A stretch of 64,000 nucleotides of DNA from Aliiglaciecola sp. CAU 1673 (GCF_029223185.1 NZ_JARHUG010000012.1:1-64000); one strand, 5' to 3'; shown: positions 20,640 to 30,447, counted from the first letter of the stretch. Notes: generated by a model from the sequence alone, not told the origin. Translations and numbers: made by a program.

Positions 20640-21184
20640 GCTTTGCCTCCCTTGAACTCACCTTCGCCGTGCAGCCAGGCTGCGTGCTTGGGTGCTTTCT
20701 TGGTTTTCGACCATTCTTCGAGCATGGCCGGGCCTACCCGCTTCAGCTCTTCCAGCATGCCGGGCTTGGCGGTATTGGCCGCCAGCTCAATACGATGGCC
20801 GTTAGGATCGAAGAAATAGATGGATTTGAAGATGGTGTGCTCTGTGGGCCCTAACACATCAAGGCCGTGGTTCAGCAAACGTTCTTTGGCGGCCAGCAGC
20901 TCATCCATGCTCGCGACTTCAAAGGCGATATGTTGTACCCAGGCCGGGGTATTACCGTCACGACCCATTTCCGGTGAGTTAGGCAGTTCAAAGAACGCCA
21001 AAACGTTGCCCATGCCAGCGTCTAAAAAGACGTGCATGTATGGGTCAGGTGCCTTGGTAGAGGGCACTTGGTCCTCGGCAATGGCCAGCAGAAATTCCAT
21101 GCCCATGACTTTCTGGTAAAACTCTACCGTTTCCTTGGCATCCTTGCAGCGATAGGCCACATGGTGGATACGTTGGATATTCAT
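20636..21184 (-). CDS. VOC-superfamily metalloenzyme in the tyrosine operon
   Basis: A 182-residue vicinal-oxygen-chelate protein (glyoxalase / extradiol dioxygenase fold). Two beta-alpha-beta-beta-beta modules are seen. Candidate metal ligands are conserved: His7 or His8 (QRIHHVAYR), His85 (QHIAFEV) and Glu133 (HRIELAAN), a 2-His-1-carboxylate set as in Fe(II) extradiol dioxygenases. It lies between hppD and the FAH gene with overlapping starts and stops. The usual homogentisate dioxygenase HmgA (a cupin-fold enzyme of about 430 residues) is absent from the operon. The protein could therefore open the homogentisate ring, isomerise an intermediate, or do something else; only the family is certain. 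Confidence 0.8.
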   Translation of the reverse strand: MNIQRIHHVAYRCKDAKETVEFYQKVMGMEFLLAIAEDQVPSTKAPDPYMHVFLDAGMGNVLAFFELPNSPEMGRDGNTPAWVQHIAFEVASMDELLAAKERLLNHGLDVLGPTEHTIFKSIYFFDPNGHRIELAANTAKPGMLEELKRVGPAMLEEWSKTKKAPKHAAWLHGEGEFKGGKA

Positions 21185-22263
21185 TATTTGCTCCCTACCA
21201 CGCCACGCGCTACCTGGTCGCGTTCGATGGATTCAAACAAAGCTTTGAAGTTGCCTTCACCGAAACCTTCGTCCTGCTTGCGCTGGATGAACTCGAAGAA
21301 CACCGGACCCAACACGGTTTCAGAGAAAATCTGCAGCAGCAGACGGGGCTGACCGCCTTCGGTGGTGCCGTCTAACAAAATGCCGCGGGCTTGCAACTCG
21401 TCTACCGGCTCGCCATGGCCAGGCAAACGTTCTTCCAGCATCTGATAGTAAGTGGCCGGTGGGGCAGTCATAAACTTCACGCCCTGTTTCTTCAGGCGAT
21501 CCCAGCAGGCAATCAGGTCATCACAAGCAAAGGCAATATGTTGGATGCCTTCGCCGTTGTACTTCATCAGGAATTCTTCGATCTGGCCGCCGCCACCGCC
21601 GCCAGCTTCTTCATTCAGAGGAATGCGGATCTTGCCATCGGGTGCGGTCATCGCCTTAGACAGCAGACCGGTATATTCGCCTTTGATGTCAAAGTAGCGG
21701 ATTTCGCGGAAGTTAAACAAGTTGCTGTAGAAGTCGGCCCAATATTGCATGCGACCGCGATAAACGTTGTGCGTAAGGTGATCCAGGGTATGGAAACCGC
21801 AGCCTTCTGGATGACGGTCTACGCCTTCAATCCAGTTGAAGTCGATGTCATAGATAGTACGACCTTCCTCATAGCGGTCAATCAGGTACAAGGTAGCACC
21901 GCCGATGCCTTTAATCGCAGGCAGACGCAGTTCCATGGCGCCGGTTTCAATTTGTACCGGTTGCGCGCCTTTTTTCAGCGCTTGTGAATAGGCGTACTGG
22001 GCGTCTTTTACGCGAAAAGCCATACCGCAAGCCGATGGGCCGTGCTCGATGGCATAGTAATAAGCATGGCTTTTAGGCTCATAGTTGGTGATAAAGTTGA
22101 TATCACCCTGACGCCACAGCTCTACATCTTTGGATTTATGGCGGGCCACTTTAACAAAGCCCATGGACTCAAATACCGGCTCCAGAATACCTTTTTGTGG
22201 TGCGGTGAATTCCACGAACTCGAAGCCGTCCAGGCCCATTGGGTTTTCAAACAAATCAGCCAT
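21184..22263 (-). CDS. hppD: 4-Hydroxyphenylpyruvate dioxygenase
   Basis: A non-haem Fe(II) enzyme converting 4-hydroxyphenylpyruvate to homogentisate, the second step of tyrosine catabolism. The 359-residue protein has two VOC halves. Iron ligands are the His of [16 protein letters not shown], the His of [12 protein letters not shown] and the Glu of [11 protein letters not shown]. The C-terminal helix typical of HPPD ([15 protein letters not shown]) is present. It is first in the operon hppD-VOC-FAH; its stop overlaps the next ATG by one base (TAATG). It is divergent from a MarR gene 124 bp away, which probably represses it. Confidence 0.96.
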   Translation of the reverse strand: MADLFENPMGLDGFEFVEFTAPQKGILEPVFESMGFVKVARHKSKDVELWRQGDINFITNYEPKSHAYYYAIEHGPSACGMAFRVKDAQYAYSQALKKGAQPVQIETGAMELRLPAIKGIGGATLYLIDRYEEGRTIYDIDFNWIEGVDRHPEGCGFHTLDHLTHNVYRGRMQYWADFYSNLFNFREIRYFDIKGEYTGLLSKAMTAPDGKIRIPLNEEAGGGGGGQIEEFLMKYNGEGIQHIAFACDDLIACWDRLKKQGVKFMTAPPATYYQMLEERLPGHGEPVDELQARGILLDGTTEGGQPRLLLQIFSETVLGPVFFEFIQRKQDEGFGEGNFKALFESIERDQVARGVVGSK

Positions 22264-22305
22264 TCTCGTCCCCTTGTTTACTCTTTACTTGTTTTTGGGC
22301 AACCT

Positions 22306-22333
22306 TTGGCAATATTGGTGCCCGCAATATAAT
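22306..22333 (+). promoter_or_regulatory. Sigma-70 promoter of the marR gene
   Basis: TTGGCA (22306-22311), a 16-bp spacer and a perfect TATAAT (22328-22333) point towards the MarR gene. Transcription should start near 22340, just before the palindrome at 22350. Confidence 0.65.
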
Positions 22334-22349
22334 TTGGGTGTCCACATTA

Positions 22350-22363
22350 GTTTCAAATGAAAC
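22350..22363. promoter_or_regulatory. Palindromic MarR operator candidate
   Basis: GTTTCA-AA-TGAAAC is a perfect 14-bp palindrome lying in the hppD/marR gap, 10-20 bases after the predicted marR start point. Its position suits autorepression of marR and co-control of the hppD operon. Confidence 0.55.
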
Positions 22364-22387
22364 CTTTTTCAATAAGGGAGCCTCATT

Positions 22388-22837
22388 TTGTCGGCAGAAC
22401 CAACTACTCCTTTGAATTTGCAGCGATTTCTGCCCTATCGCCTGTCCACCCTGTCGAATAAAATTTCCCAGTCGTTAGCCAAGCTTTACAGCAAGCGCTT
22501 CGATATCAGTATTCCAGAGTGGCGGATCCTGGCGGTATTGGGTCAGGGCACCAATCTATCCGCAGTACAGATCGCCGGTTTGACCGCCATGGATAAAGTG
22601 GCCGTCTCCCGCGCCGTTAAACGCCTGCTTGAAAAAGGCCATATCAGCAAAATCCAGGATGACAGCGACAATCGCCGCTTTGAACTGTCCCTCTCCGAGC
22701 AGGGGCAGGCCTTGTATAAAGAAGTGGTGCCGCTGGCAATGGAATACGAGAGGCGCCTGTTGGCAGGCCTGAGCGCTCAAGAAATAGACAATATGGATAA
22801 GCTGCTGAATATGCTAGATCAGGTGGTGTTGAAGTAG
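22388..22837 (+). CDS. MarR-family transcriptional regulator
   Basis: A 149-residue winged-helix repressor. The recognition region is LTAMDKVAVSRAVKRLLEKGHISKIQDDSDNRRFELSLSEQG (about residues 62-103), including the beta-wing with the DxRxxxLxLT-like end. The start is TTG at 22388, with AGGGAG seven bases before it; no ATG fits the domain. It is divergent from the tyrosine-degradation operon and probably senses homogentisate or 4-hydroxyphenylpyruvate, as MarR-like regulators do in aromatic pathways; the ligand is inferred. Confidence 0.88.
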   Translation: MSAEPTTPLNLQRFLPYRLSTLSNKISQSLAKLYSKRFDISIPEWRILAVLGQGTNLSAVQIAGLTAMDKVAVSRAVKRLLEKGHISKIQDDSDNRRFELSLSEQGQALYKEVVPLAMEYERRLLAGLSAQEIDNMDKLLNMLDQVVLK

Positions 22838-23032
22838 CGGAAAGCTGTATTGACAGTTTTACAGTCCATAGGGCTGCTGCTCTGTATTTGTCATTTGAAG
22901 AGCACTGCCATTTTTTGCTATCGGTTTCACTAAATTACTCTGAGTTAAAAAGTCTGACTGGTGGCAGCCAGCATCGTCTGATGATCTCAATAACCCAGCA
23001 GACCGCTTTAGGGTGGCAATAGCCTGGCTTTA

Positions 23033-24358
23033 TTAGGCCTTATTACAAGGCTTGCACGCCCCTACCGGACGTAGCCACTGAGCATCGCTTAAAAGTGGTG
23101 CCGGCCGTTGGCCTTGGAAGTAACTATACAGGCGAGGTCTTGGTGGAATATCCGCACTTTGCGGCGCAAAAGGATTGGGCCGTTCATTGTTATTTGCGCT
23201 AAGGAAATCCAGTATCGGGTAGAGATAATGCTCATTCAGAAGATGTCCCCAGGCGCTTTTACCTTGTTGCAGGTAAAGTGCTCCAGCGAGGTTGATTAAG
23301 GGATTGTCTGGTTTATGTAGGGGACTGATAATTCCCAGTCGTGCTACCAAATCATGCTCATTGGCAAAGTTCTCTATAAAAGGCAGGCCAAGCTCGGCGC
23401 CATCAGTCTGTCGAATCTTGGTGACGGGGGTCATCACATTGGCACAATTGGCAAAGCAATAGATCTCAAGCTTACCAAGCACCTGTACCAGTCGTTGTTC
23501 ACTGTCTTGGGCCTGGGCGATACCACATTCTTCGGTTTTTAAAAATGCCAGGGCCAGTCTATCCAGTGGCGCCAGCTTTTCTTCTTCCCGGATCCCCTTA
23601 TGCTCAAGCACTCTCAGGGCTTTGGAGATGGCTCTTAGCACATTGGCGGTGATAATGGTGCCTTGTGAATGGCAGATCCAGACGATGCGGGATACCTTGG
23701 GATCTTTTAGCGCCTCCAGCAGGATAATGGCCGCCTTAAACGCAGGTTCGGTCATGGTCTGATCCAGATTTAAATCTGGATCGACCTTAAAACTCTTGCC
23801 CATGGCGCATTCCAGCAAATCCAGCAACAAGCCGTTGGTTTGGTTATGGATGCCGGTAATCGGGCGAGCGAACATCTCGCTCAGCAGTGCTGCATTAATC
23901 TCTGCCACCGCCTGATTGGTGGCCACACCGTTCAGGTAAAACCATTGTTCGTCAGCGAAAGGTTTGTCTATCGGCTTTGTATCAGGGTGCTCGTAGTAGC
24001 TGCTTGGTCGCCAGAACAGTTCCTGAATCATGCCGGGCAGCAGGGTTTGTGACCAGGGGCCAGGTTTATGGGAATAAGATGGAACGGACACTGCCAACAA
24101 ATACTGCAGGGTACGCGCCAGCTTCCAGATATTAAGAATCTTAAATTCAGACAACGGCCGGTGTGGTGGAAGCCAGGACAGAGTGGGGCCAAAAATGGCT
24201 GGCACATACCACGGCGGTGTCATGGCCATTGCCCGTGCCGCAATTTTCAACAGATCCGCCATCGCGTTTTCCGGCAGATAGGCCGGTAGCTCCAGACTGT
24301 ACTGGTGTTCTGTCAGCCAGGCCGGTATTGGTGGGAGAGGGCAAGATTCGCTTTTCAT
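23033..24358 (-). CDS. Uncharacterised alpha/beta-hydrolase-like protein
   Basis: A 441-residue protein, not recognised beyond fold. A nucleophile elbow C-H-S-Q-G with Ser231 follows a hydrophobic strand (SRIVWICHSQGTIITANVLRAI), the signature of alpha/beta hydrolases acting on lipids or esters. Upstream NGVATNQAVAEINAALLSEMF and downstream LEIYCFANCANVMTPV resemble the strand-turn segments flanking the catalytic site; the acid may be in NEHDLVARLG and the His in WGHLLNEHYL. There is no clear signal peptide, and many Pro/Trp residues occur near the N-terminus. It stands alone, with gaps of about 120-195 bp on each side. Confidence 0.6.
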   Translation of the reverse strand: MKSESCPLPPIPAWLTEHQYSLELPAYLPENAMADLLKIAARAMAMTPPWYVPAIFGPTLSWLPPHRPLSEFKILNIWKLARTLQYLLAVSVPSYSHKPGPWSQTLLPGMIQELFWRPSSYYEHPDTKPIDKPFADEQWFYLNGVATNQAVAEINAALLSEMFARPITGIHNQTNGLLLDLLECAMGKSFKVDPDLNLDQTMTEPAFKAAIILLEALKDPKVSRIVWICHSQGTIITANVLRAISKALRVLEHKGIREEEKLAPLDRLALAFLKTEECGIAQAQDSEQRLVQVLGKLEIYCFANCANVMTPVTKIRQTDGAELGLPFIENFANEHDLVARLGIISPLHKPDNPLINLAGALYLQQGKSAWGHLLNEHYLYPILDFLSANNNERPNPFAPQSADIPPRPRLYSYFQGQRPAPLLSDAQWLRPVGACKPCNKA

Positions 24359-24478
24359 ACACTGTCCTTAGGCGTCCAAGATACCAAATCCACTTAATAA
24401 GTGTACTTGGCTTTAAAGCGTAGACGTCTCAGAACAAATGATGATGAAACTTATCGATATGGCTTATACCAGCTGCGG

Positions 24479-24703
24479 CTAGGGAAACAGCAGAAGAAGG
24501 AAAACAACAATGACCAGCGCTGGAGCCATATAGTCTGATGTTGGCAGCCACCAGTATTTCAGCCGCTTTGCCATTAATGCATTTTGGTTTTGCACCAGTC
24601 GATGTCCCATGATCAGCTTCTGCGTTTCGAGATCGATGGTTAGCTCTGCCAATTCCTTATTAGAAAGGCTGTTAATCTGTTCAGAAATTTTTCTGACGTC
24701 CAT
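24479..24703 (-). CDS. Small C-terminally anchored membrane protein
   Basis: A 74-residue product: a charged helix (MDVRKISEQINSLSNKELAEL, heptad-like) and a C-terminal membrane helix (MAPALVIVVFLLLLFP) ending at the stop. This tail-anchored layout suggests a protein that dangles into the cytoplasm, perhaps a partner of a larger complex. AGGGA lies upstream of the ATG on the minus strand. It is downstream of the RND pump on the same strand but separated by 165 bp. No family was recognised. Confidence 0.5.
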   Translation of the reverse strand: MDVRKISEQINSLSNKELAELTIDLETQKLIMGHRLVQNQNALMAKRLKYWWLPTSDYMAPALVIVVFLLLLFP

Positions 24704-24868
24704 AATCCCTTGTCCCTGCCTTCGCTCACAACTTACTGTTATAAAGTGTCTTTATCCAGAATTCTACTGTTGTCGATTTCAAAATGGACAAGCCGCAGAG
24801 GCTCAAACCGAACGCTATAAGACGTTCAGTCCGAGCTTCTCAGTTTAGGCCTTTCGGGCCGAACCTCT

Positions 24869-27800
24869 TCAGGCTAAACCTTCATCCGCCTCCACGTTTT
24901 CTTTCTTATGATGTTCGGCGATTTCATCGCTGAGTGACTTTCCATCACGGCTTTCCTTAAGCTTGCGTTCCGTCAGCCAATAGAAAAACAGCGGCAGGAA
25001 GAACACCGCCAGGAACGTGGCGGCTATCATGCCTCCCATCACCCCGGTACCCACGCTATGGCGGGCGCCAGCGCCGGCGCCTGAACTGAACGCCAAAGGC
25101 ACAACACCTAGTATAAAGGCCATTGAGGTCATAATAATGGGGCGGAATCGCAAGCGCGCGGCTTCCAATGCCGCCGCAGCACTACTCCAGCCCTGCTGCT
25201 TCTTCATCAGTGCGTATTCGACAATCAAAATGGCGTTTTTGCCGGCCAATCCCAGCAAGGTCACCAAACCAATCTGGAAGTACACATCGTTGGTCAACCC
25301 AGCGACCCAAATAGCCACCAAGGCACCAAAAGTACCGAAAGGCAGCGCCAGCATGACTGAGAAGGGTAAGGACCAGCGCTCGTAAAGGGCAGCCAGGATC
25401 AAAAAGACCATTACAGCTGCCATGCTCAATGCCAGCCCCGTGGTACCTGCGCTACGCTTTTCCTGGAAAGCGGTACCGGTCCAGTCATAGCTCATATCCG
25501 GTGGCAACACCTGATTGGCAATACGCTCAATTTCAGCAATGGCTTGGCCAGAGCTGTAGCCAGGGGCGGCATTGCCCAACAGTTTTACCGCCGGCAGGTT
25601 GTTATAGCGTTCCAGGCTGTCGGGGCCGGTGCTGTATTGGATGTCAGCAAAAGCAGAAATGGGTACCATTTCGCCGCTGTTGCTGCGCACATAGATACGA
25701 CCAATATCCCGGGGAGACATGCGAAACTCGGCATCAGCTGACATCAATACCTGCCAGGCGCGACCAAATTTGTTGAAGTCATTGACATAGTAGGTGCCCA
25801 AGGTACCGGCCAATGCATTAAAGGCGCTGTCGATCGGAATGCCCATAGCGCGGGCTTGTTCGCGATCGATATCCACCTTCAGTTGTGGCGAATTGGGACG
25901 CCATAAGGTTTGCACCCCGTCTAAAACCGGGCTCTGCTGGACAGCACCCATCAGCGTTTGCATACCTTGCTGTAGTTTTTCTGGGCCGCCCTCGCCGCGG
26001 TTTTGTAAGTAGAACTCGAAACCACCGGTATTACCTAAGCCAAAAATGGGCGGGGGGTTAAAGGCCAGCACCAACGCTTCCTTAATATGAGCGGTTTTCA
26101 TAAACAACTCACCCACCAGTTGTTGCGTGCTTACTTCGCGATCATCCCAGTGAGTTTGAGTAACAAAGATAGTCGCCGCGCTATTTTTATAGCCGCCGCC
26201 GATAAAGTCGAAGCCGGTAAAGGCCACCACATTTTCGTTGGCAGGATTGGATTGGATGGCCGCGACCACTTCGGCCACCACTTCTTCGGTGCGCTCTAAT
26301 GAGGCCCCGTCAGGCAGGAAAATGGCCGAAATATAAAAACCCTGGTCTTCATCCGGGACCAAAGAGCCCGGCGTTGCCCGCCACATACCAATGGTAATGG
26401 CAATCATGCCCGCCATTAATACCAGACCCAGCAGACCGCGGCGCAGCATAAAACTGACCGAGCCCACGTACTTGTTGGTCAGCCCATGGAACCAGTCATT
26501 AAACCAGCGGAACAAGCCGTCGGTTTGCTTGTGTTCGCGCTTTAAGATCATCACACACAGGGCTGGTGTCATGGTTAGCGCTACCAGACCAGACAAGGAC
26601 ACTGAAATACTGATAGTGATGGCGAATTGGCGGAACAACTCACCGGTCAAGCCGCCTAAAAAGGCGATGGGTACAAATACCGAACATAGCACCAGCACAA
26701 TGGCTATTACCGGGCCACTGACTTCCTGCATGGCTTTGATGGCCGCTTCCCGGGCATTGAGATGCTGCTCATGCATAATGCGCTCGACGTTTTCGAGCAC
26801 CACGATGGCATCGTCCACTACAATACCGATGGACAGCACCATACCAAACAAGGTCAGGGTGTTGATGGAATAACCAAGTAAGTACAATCCGGCAAAAGTG
26901 CCCAGTAAAGACACCGGCACTGCGAGAGTCGGGATCAGCGTGGCGCGCCAGTTTTGCAGAAACAGATAGACCACCAGGAATACCAGTACCATGGCTTCAC
27001 CCAGGGTTTTCAATACTTCCCTGATGGACACTTCCACAAAGCGCGTGGTGTCATAGGGGACCGAGTGTTCCAGGCCGGTAGGGAAACGGGTTTTCAGCTC
27101 GGCGACGGTTTCATTCACCTCTTTAGCCACTTCCAGGGCGTTGGCGCCAGGTTGCAGGAAAATACCCACCAGCACAGCATCTTTACCATTGATTCGCCCG
27201 GCAAAGTCATAGTCTTTGGATCCCAACTCCACCCGAGCCAGGTCTTTCAGGCGCAAGGCGCTACCATCGGGGTTGGAGCGAATCAGGATCTGTTCAAATT
27301 CTTCTGCGGAGGTCAAACGACCTTGGGCTGTGACGCTATATACCAGCTCTTGCGGACTACTGGAGGTGGGTGTCGAGCCGATTTTACCTGCGGCGTATTG
27401 GGAGTTTTGCTCACGTACCGCAGCAGTAATTTCCTCTACCGTGACCCCTAACTGACTCATCAGGTCCGGCCGCAGCCATATGCGCATGGCATAGTCTTTG
27501 GCACCGAAGATCTGTACGTTGGTGGTGCCTGGAATTCGCTTGATTTGATCGAGGATGTTCAGGGTCACATAGTTGGAAGTCCAAAGGGCTTCGCGGCTGC
27601 CATCCGGCGAATAGAAGGCATGCACCTGCAAGAAGCTGGAGGAGCCTTTTTCTACTATTACACCCTGACGGCGGGTCTCTTCCGGCAAACGGGCTTCCAC
27701 CTGTTTGACGCGATTATTCACGTTCACCGCCGCTTGATCCACATCGGTGCCAATTTCAAAGGTCACCAGAATGGTGGTCACCCCGGCGCTGGTGGACGTA

Positions 27801-28042
27801 GATGACATATACATCATGCCTTCTACACCGGTTATGGCATTCTCTATCGGGGTGGCCACGGTTTGTTCCAGTACCTCGGCTGATGCACCTGGATAGACTG
27901 CCAACACTTGCACTACTGGTGGGGCGATTTCGGGATACTGAGCGATCGGTAGACTGCGCATGGCCGCCAAGCCTGCCAGAACCACGAAGATGGAAAGAAC
28001 AAAAGCAAAAATGGGCCTGTCGATAAAATAACGGGAAAACAT
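24869..28042 (-). CDS. RND efflux pump inner-membrane transporter (AcrB/MexB type)
   Basis: A 1057-residue proton-driven drug exporter of the HAE1 family. It shows the N-terminal RPIFAFVLSIFVVLAG helix, large periplasmic loops, the proton-relay Asp pair in GIVVDDAIVVLENVER on TM4, and the matching C-terminal TM bundle (GLAGKNAILIVEYA). It works as a trimer with the membrane-fusion protein encoded 9 bp upstream and an outer-membrane channel. No TolC gene is in the operon, so a channel from elsewhere in the genome must serve it. Likely repressed by the divergent TetR protein. Confidence 0.95.
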   Translation of the reverse strand: MFSRYFIDRPIFAFVLSIFVVLAGLAAMRSLPIAQYPEIAPPVVQVLAVYPGASAEVLEQTVATPIENAITGVEGMMYMSSTSTSAGVTTILVTFEIGTDVDQAAVNVNNRVKQVEARLPEETRRQGVIVEKGSSSFLQVHAFYSPDGSREALWTSNYVTLNILDQIKRIPGTTNVQIFGAKDYAMRIWLRPDLMSQLGVTVEEITAAVREQNSQYAAGKIGSTPTSSSPQELVYSVTAQGRLTSAEEFEQILIRSNPDGSALRLKDLARVELGSKDYDFAGRINGKDAVLVGIFLQPGANALEVAKEVNETVAELKTRFPTGLEHSVPYDTTRFVEVSIREVLKTLGEAMVLVFLVVYLFLQNWRATLIPTLAVPVSLLGTFAGLYLLGYSINTLTLFGMVLSIGIVVDDAIVVLENVERIMHEQHLNAREAAIKAMQEVSGPVIAIVLVLCSVFVPIAFLGGLTGELFRQFAITISISVSLSGLVALTMTPALCVMILKREHKQTDGLFRWFNDWFHGLTNKYVGSVSFMLRRGLLGLVLMAGMIAITIGMWRATPGSLVPDEDQGFYISAIFLPDGASLERTEEVVAEVVAAIQSNPANENVVAFTGFDFIGGGYKNSAATIFVTQTHWDDREVSTQQLVGELFMKTAHIKEALVLAFNPPPIFGLGNTGGFEFYLQNRGEGGPEKLQQGMQTLMGAVQQSPVLDGVQTLWRPNSPQLKVDIDREQARAMGIPIDSAFNALAGTLGTYYVNDFNKFGRAWQVLMSADAEFRMSPRDIGRIYVRSNSGEMVPISAFADIQYSTGPDSLERYNNLPAVKLLGNAAPGYSSGQAIAEIERIANQVLPPDMSYDWTGTAFQEKRSAGTTGLALSMAAVMVFLILAALYERWSLPFSVMLALPFGTFGALVAIWVAGLTNDVYFQIGLVTLLGLAGKNAILIVEYALMKKQQGWSSAAAALEAARLRFRPIIMTSMAFILGVVPLAFSSGAGAGARHSVGTGVMGGMIAATFLAVFFLPLFFYWLTERKLKESRDGKSLSDEIAEHHKKENVEADEGLA

Positions 28043-28051
28043 GCTTACCCC

Positions 28052-29254
28052 TTATTCCGCTGCGCCAGGCGCTGTGCCCTGCTTACCCAGGGTCACCGGC
28101 ATTCCCGGGAAGAAAATGCGGGCCATACCGTCGATAATGACCTGATCACCGGTTTTAAGGCCGTTTCGAATCACCCAGGCATTTTCCATTCCCTGATCAC
28201 CCTCTAGGTTTACCCACTCTCCCACTTCCACCGGTGCCGGTTTGGCCACTTTCATGCCGTTTTCGCCATCGGCCATCAAATAGACGTATTTGCCCGTACC
28301 GCTGTCCAGTACGGCGCGCTGGGGCACCACATAGGCGTTTTCACGCGCAGCACCTTCCAGCACCACCCGTACGAACTGTCCTGGGCGTAGTTTGAAGTCG
28401 GGGTTAGGCACAATGGCTTGTAGTTCACTGGTGCCAGTGTAGGTATTGATGCGCACATCGCGGAAATTCACTTCACCAACGTGATCGTAGAACGAACCAT
28501 CCTGCAGCTTTACGCGGGTTTGCCAATGGCCATCCTGGGGCAAGCTTAACCGGCCTGCTTCGGCATCGCGGCGCATTTGCAACTGTTCACGCTCGGATAA
28601 ACCAAAGCGAATTCGAATAGGATCCAGTTGTGTGACCTCGGTCAGCAATATTTCGGGACCAGGCACATAGGTGCCCTCTGAAACCAGTTCGCGACCTGCA
28701 ATACCGGTTACCGGGGAAGCTACCTTGGCGTATTCGAGATTCAGCTCAGCCTCACGCAGTCTGGCATCTGCAGCTTTCAGATCAGCCTGGGCAATTTCTT
28801 CAGCCGACACCGCATCGTCATAAGCCTGCTGTGAAACCGTTTTGTTAGCGCGCAAAGCGGATAACCGCTTCACTTCCCGCACAGCTTTGTTCAAACGGGA
28901 TTTTACCGCCAGTAAATCGGCCTGATAGCGATTAACTTCAACTTCAAAAGGTTTCAAGTCCAGCGTAAAGAGCGACTGGCCGGCATCGACCTTATCCCCT
29001 TCCTCAAAATTTCTGGATTCCACGATCCCCGACACCCTGGCGCGAATTTCCACTTCTTTTGAACCTGACAAGGTTGCCGGAAGTTCCAGCATAAAAGGAA
29101 CCGTTCGCGGTGTCACAGACATCACGCTGACCATTGCCGGGTGCATTTCCATATGTTGTTCAGGTGCATCCTGACTGCATCCGGACAAAACCAGACAAGC
29201 CGTTACTGTAATAAGAAGTGAAGAGGCCTTGGAAGTAATGTGCATTGTTGCCAT
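28052..29254 (-). CDS. RND membrane-fusion lipoprotein (AcrA/MexA type)
   Basis: A 400-residue periplasmic adaptor anchored by a lipid: the signal peptide ends in lipobox LVLSGC. A barrel-sandwich (lipoyl) half-motif, GSKEVEIRARVSGIVESRNFEEGD, precedes a coiled-coil hairpin (residues about 100-165, rich in Lys/Ala/Glu), then the second lipoyl half, beta-barrel and membrane-proximal domain. It links the RND transporter encoded just after it to an outer-membrane channel. First in the operon, with AGGAG before the ATG; a second ATG three codons on is possible. Confidence 0.93.
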   Translation of the reverse strand: MATMHITSKASSLLITVTACLVLSGCSQDAPEQHMEMHPAMVSVMSVTPRTVPFMLELPATLSGSKEVEIRARVSGIVESRNFEEGDKVDAGQSLFTLDLKPFEVEVNRYQADLLAVKSRLNKAVREVKRLSALRANKTVSQQAYDDAVSAEEIAQADLKAADARLREAELNLEYAKVASPVTGIAGRELVSEGTYVPGPEILLTEVTQLDPIRIRFGLSEREQLQMRRDAEAGRLSLPQDGHWQTRVKLQDGSFYDHVGEVNFRDVRINTYTGTSELQAIVPNPDFKLRPGQFVRVVLEGAARENAYVVPQRAVLDSGTGKYVYLMADGENGMKVAKPAPVEVGEWVNLEGDQGMENAWVIRNGLKTGDQVIIDGMARIFFPGMPVTLGKQGTAPGAAE

Positions 29255-29479
29255 TGGCTCCTAAAAAAGCGAGAACGCTGAGATCATGATAAAATAGATG
29301 GAAAAAGTACACGATGTCGTATACTTTCGCCAGGGATACAACAGCACTTTGTTGTTGCAAAATGTATTTTTTGCATTGACTCCATAATAGGAGGCAGTAG
29401 TTAAAAGGGCGAAATTGATCTCGCTTATTTGTGTTCGTGGTGAAGTAGTCAGGCCTGTATAGGCCTATTGAGGGTCCAA

Positions 29480-30097
29480 ATGGGACGCAGTGATGACAAG
29501 TTAAATGATATTCTGGCGGCGGCCATTGGTGAGTTTTGCGAAAAGGGTATGATGGCGTCGACCATGGAAGGCATTGCTGGTCGTGCTTGCGTGTCAAAGC
29601 GCACTCTCTATCGCCATTATCCGTGCAAAGAAAATCTACTGGATGCTGTGGTGGAGTCTTTACTGCAGCGTATCGCTCCCCTGAAGAATATTGCTTATGA
29701 CCCGGACCGTCCACTACTTGAGCAGTTGAAGAAGCTCGGTACTTTGGCCGTGCAACTGAGTAACGATCCTGATTATCTACGCCTTTCCCGTATTGTGATT
29801 ATTGAATCCATGCGTTCGGAAAAAGAGGCGAATCGCCTAAACGGTAAATTTGTGGACTGTGAGCAGGGTCTGCACAACTGGTTTATACAAGCCAGCAAAG
29901 CCGGTGCTTTGGGTGATATGGCGCCAGAATTGGCGGCGGCTTTGTTTTATGGACCGATTCGTGACTTGGGCTACTGGGACCAGGCCATATGCTGGTCTCC
30001 CCAATTAAGCAGCGAAGAGTCTGACGCCGTGGTTACAAAATGCTGTGAGTTTTTTATTCGCGGGATCAGCAGCCAGGCTGCGTCAGGAAAGGACTAG
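29480..30097 (+). CDS. TetR-family repressor of the RND pump
   Basis: A 205-residue TetR/AcrR regulator. The N-terminal helix-turn-helix is ASTMEGIAGRACVSKRTLYRHYPCKENLL (about residues 25-53), followed by an alpha-helical ligand domain. Divergent from the fusion-protein gene with a 225-bp gap, it is the likely local repressor of the pump. ATG at 29480 is chosen because GAGGG precedes it; a TTG four codons earlier would be less usual. Its TAG stop shares the bases CTAG with the convergent gene's stop. Confidence 0.9.
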   Translation: MGRSDDKLNDILAAAIGEFCEKGMMASTMEGIAGRACVSKRTLYRHYPCKENLLDAVVESLLQRIAPLKNIAYDPDRPLLEQLKKLGTLAVQLSNDPDYLRLSRIVIIESMRSEKEANRLNGKFVDCEQGLHNWFIQASKAGALGDMAPELAAALFYGPIRDLGYWDQAICWSPQLSSEESDAVVTKCCEFFIRGISSQAASGKD

Positions 30098-30447
30098 TTC
30101 CAATCTGTGCTCTTAATCTCTGAGCACAGGTAGGTCAGGGTATTACCGTAAACATAGGGGTTTTTGTCACCAGCCTGGCAGTAGCGCAGGTTGAATTGCT
30201 CGAGCTTGGCGCGGCTTGACATCACATCGTCAATGTAGGCCTTCTGATAATCCTTTAGATTGGCTATATGCGGCGCTACCTTTTCGCGAAGACCAGACAA
30301 CATCTGACGCTCCCCCGCCAAGGCGATTTCCAGCATGAGATCAGAAAGGCTGTTCTGCATATCGGAAAACCAATACTGCACAAACGGGCTGCGCAACACG
30401 ACAACCAGAAAAGCAATCTCAAGAATCAGTACTACAAAGCGTTTCAT
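30094..30447 (-). CDS. Small membrane-anchored protein of unknown function
   Basis: A 117-residue product with one N-terminal membrane helix (MKRFVVLILEIAFLVVVLRS) acting as an uncleaved anchor, and an extracytoplasmic helical domain with two cysteines (RYCQAGDK, TYLCSEIK) that could form a disulfide. It is convergent with the tetR gene and overlaps its stop codon. No family was recognised, and function cannot be inferred from the neighbours. Confidence 0.55.
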   Translation of the reverse strand: MKRFVVLILEIAFLVVVLRSPFVQYWFSDMQNSLSDLMLEIALAGERQMLSGLREKVAPHIANLKDYQKAYIDDVMSSRAKLEQFNLRYCQAGDKNPYVYGNTLTYLCSEIKSTDWN

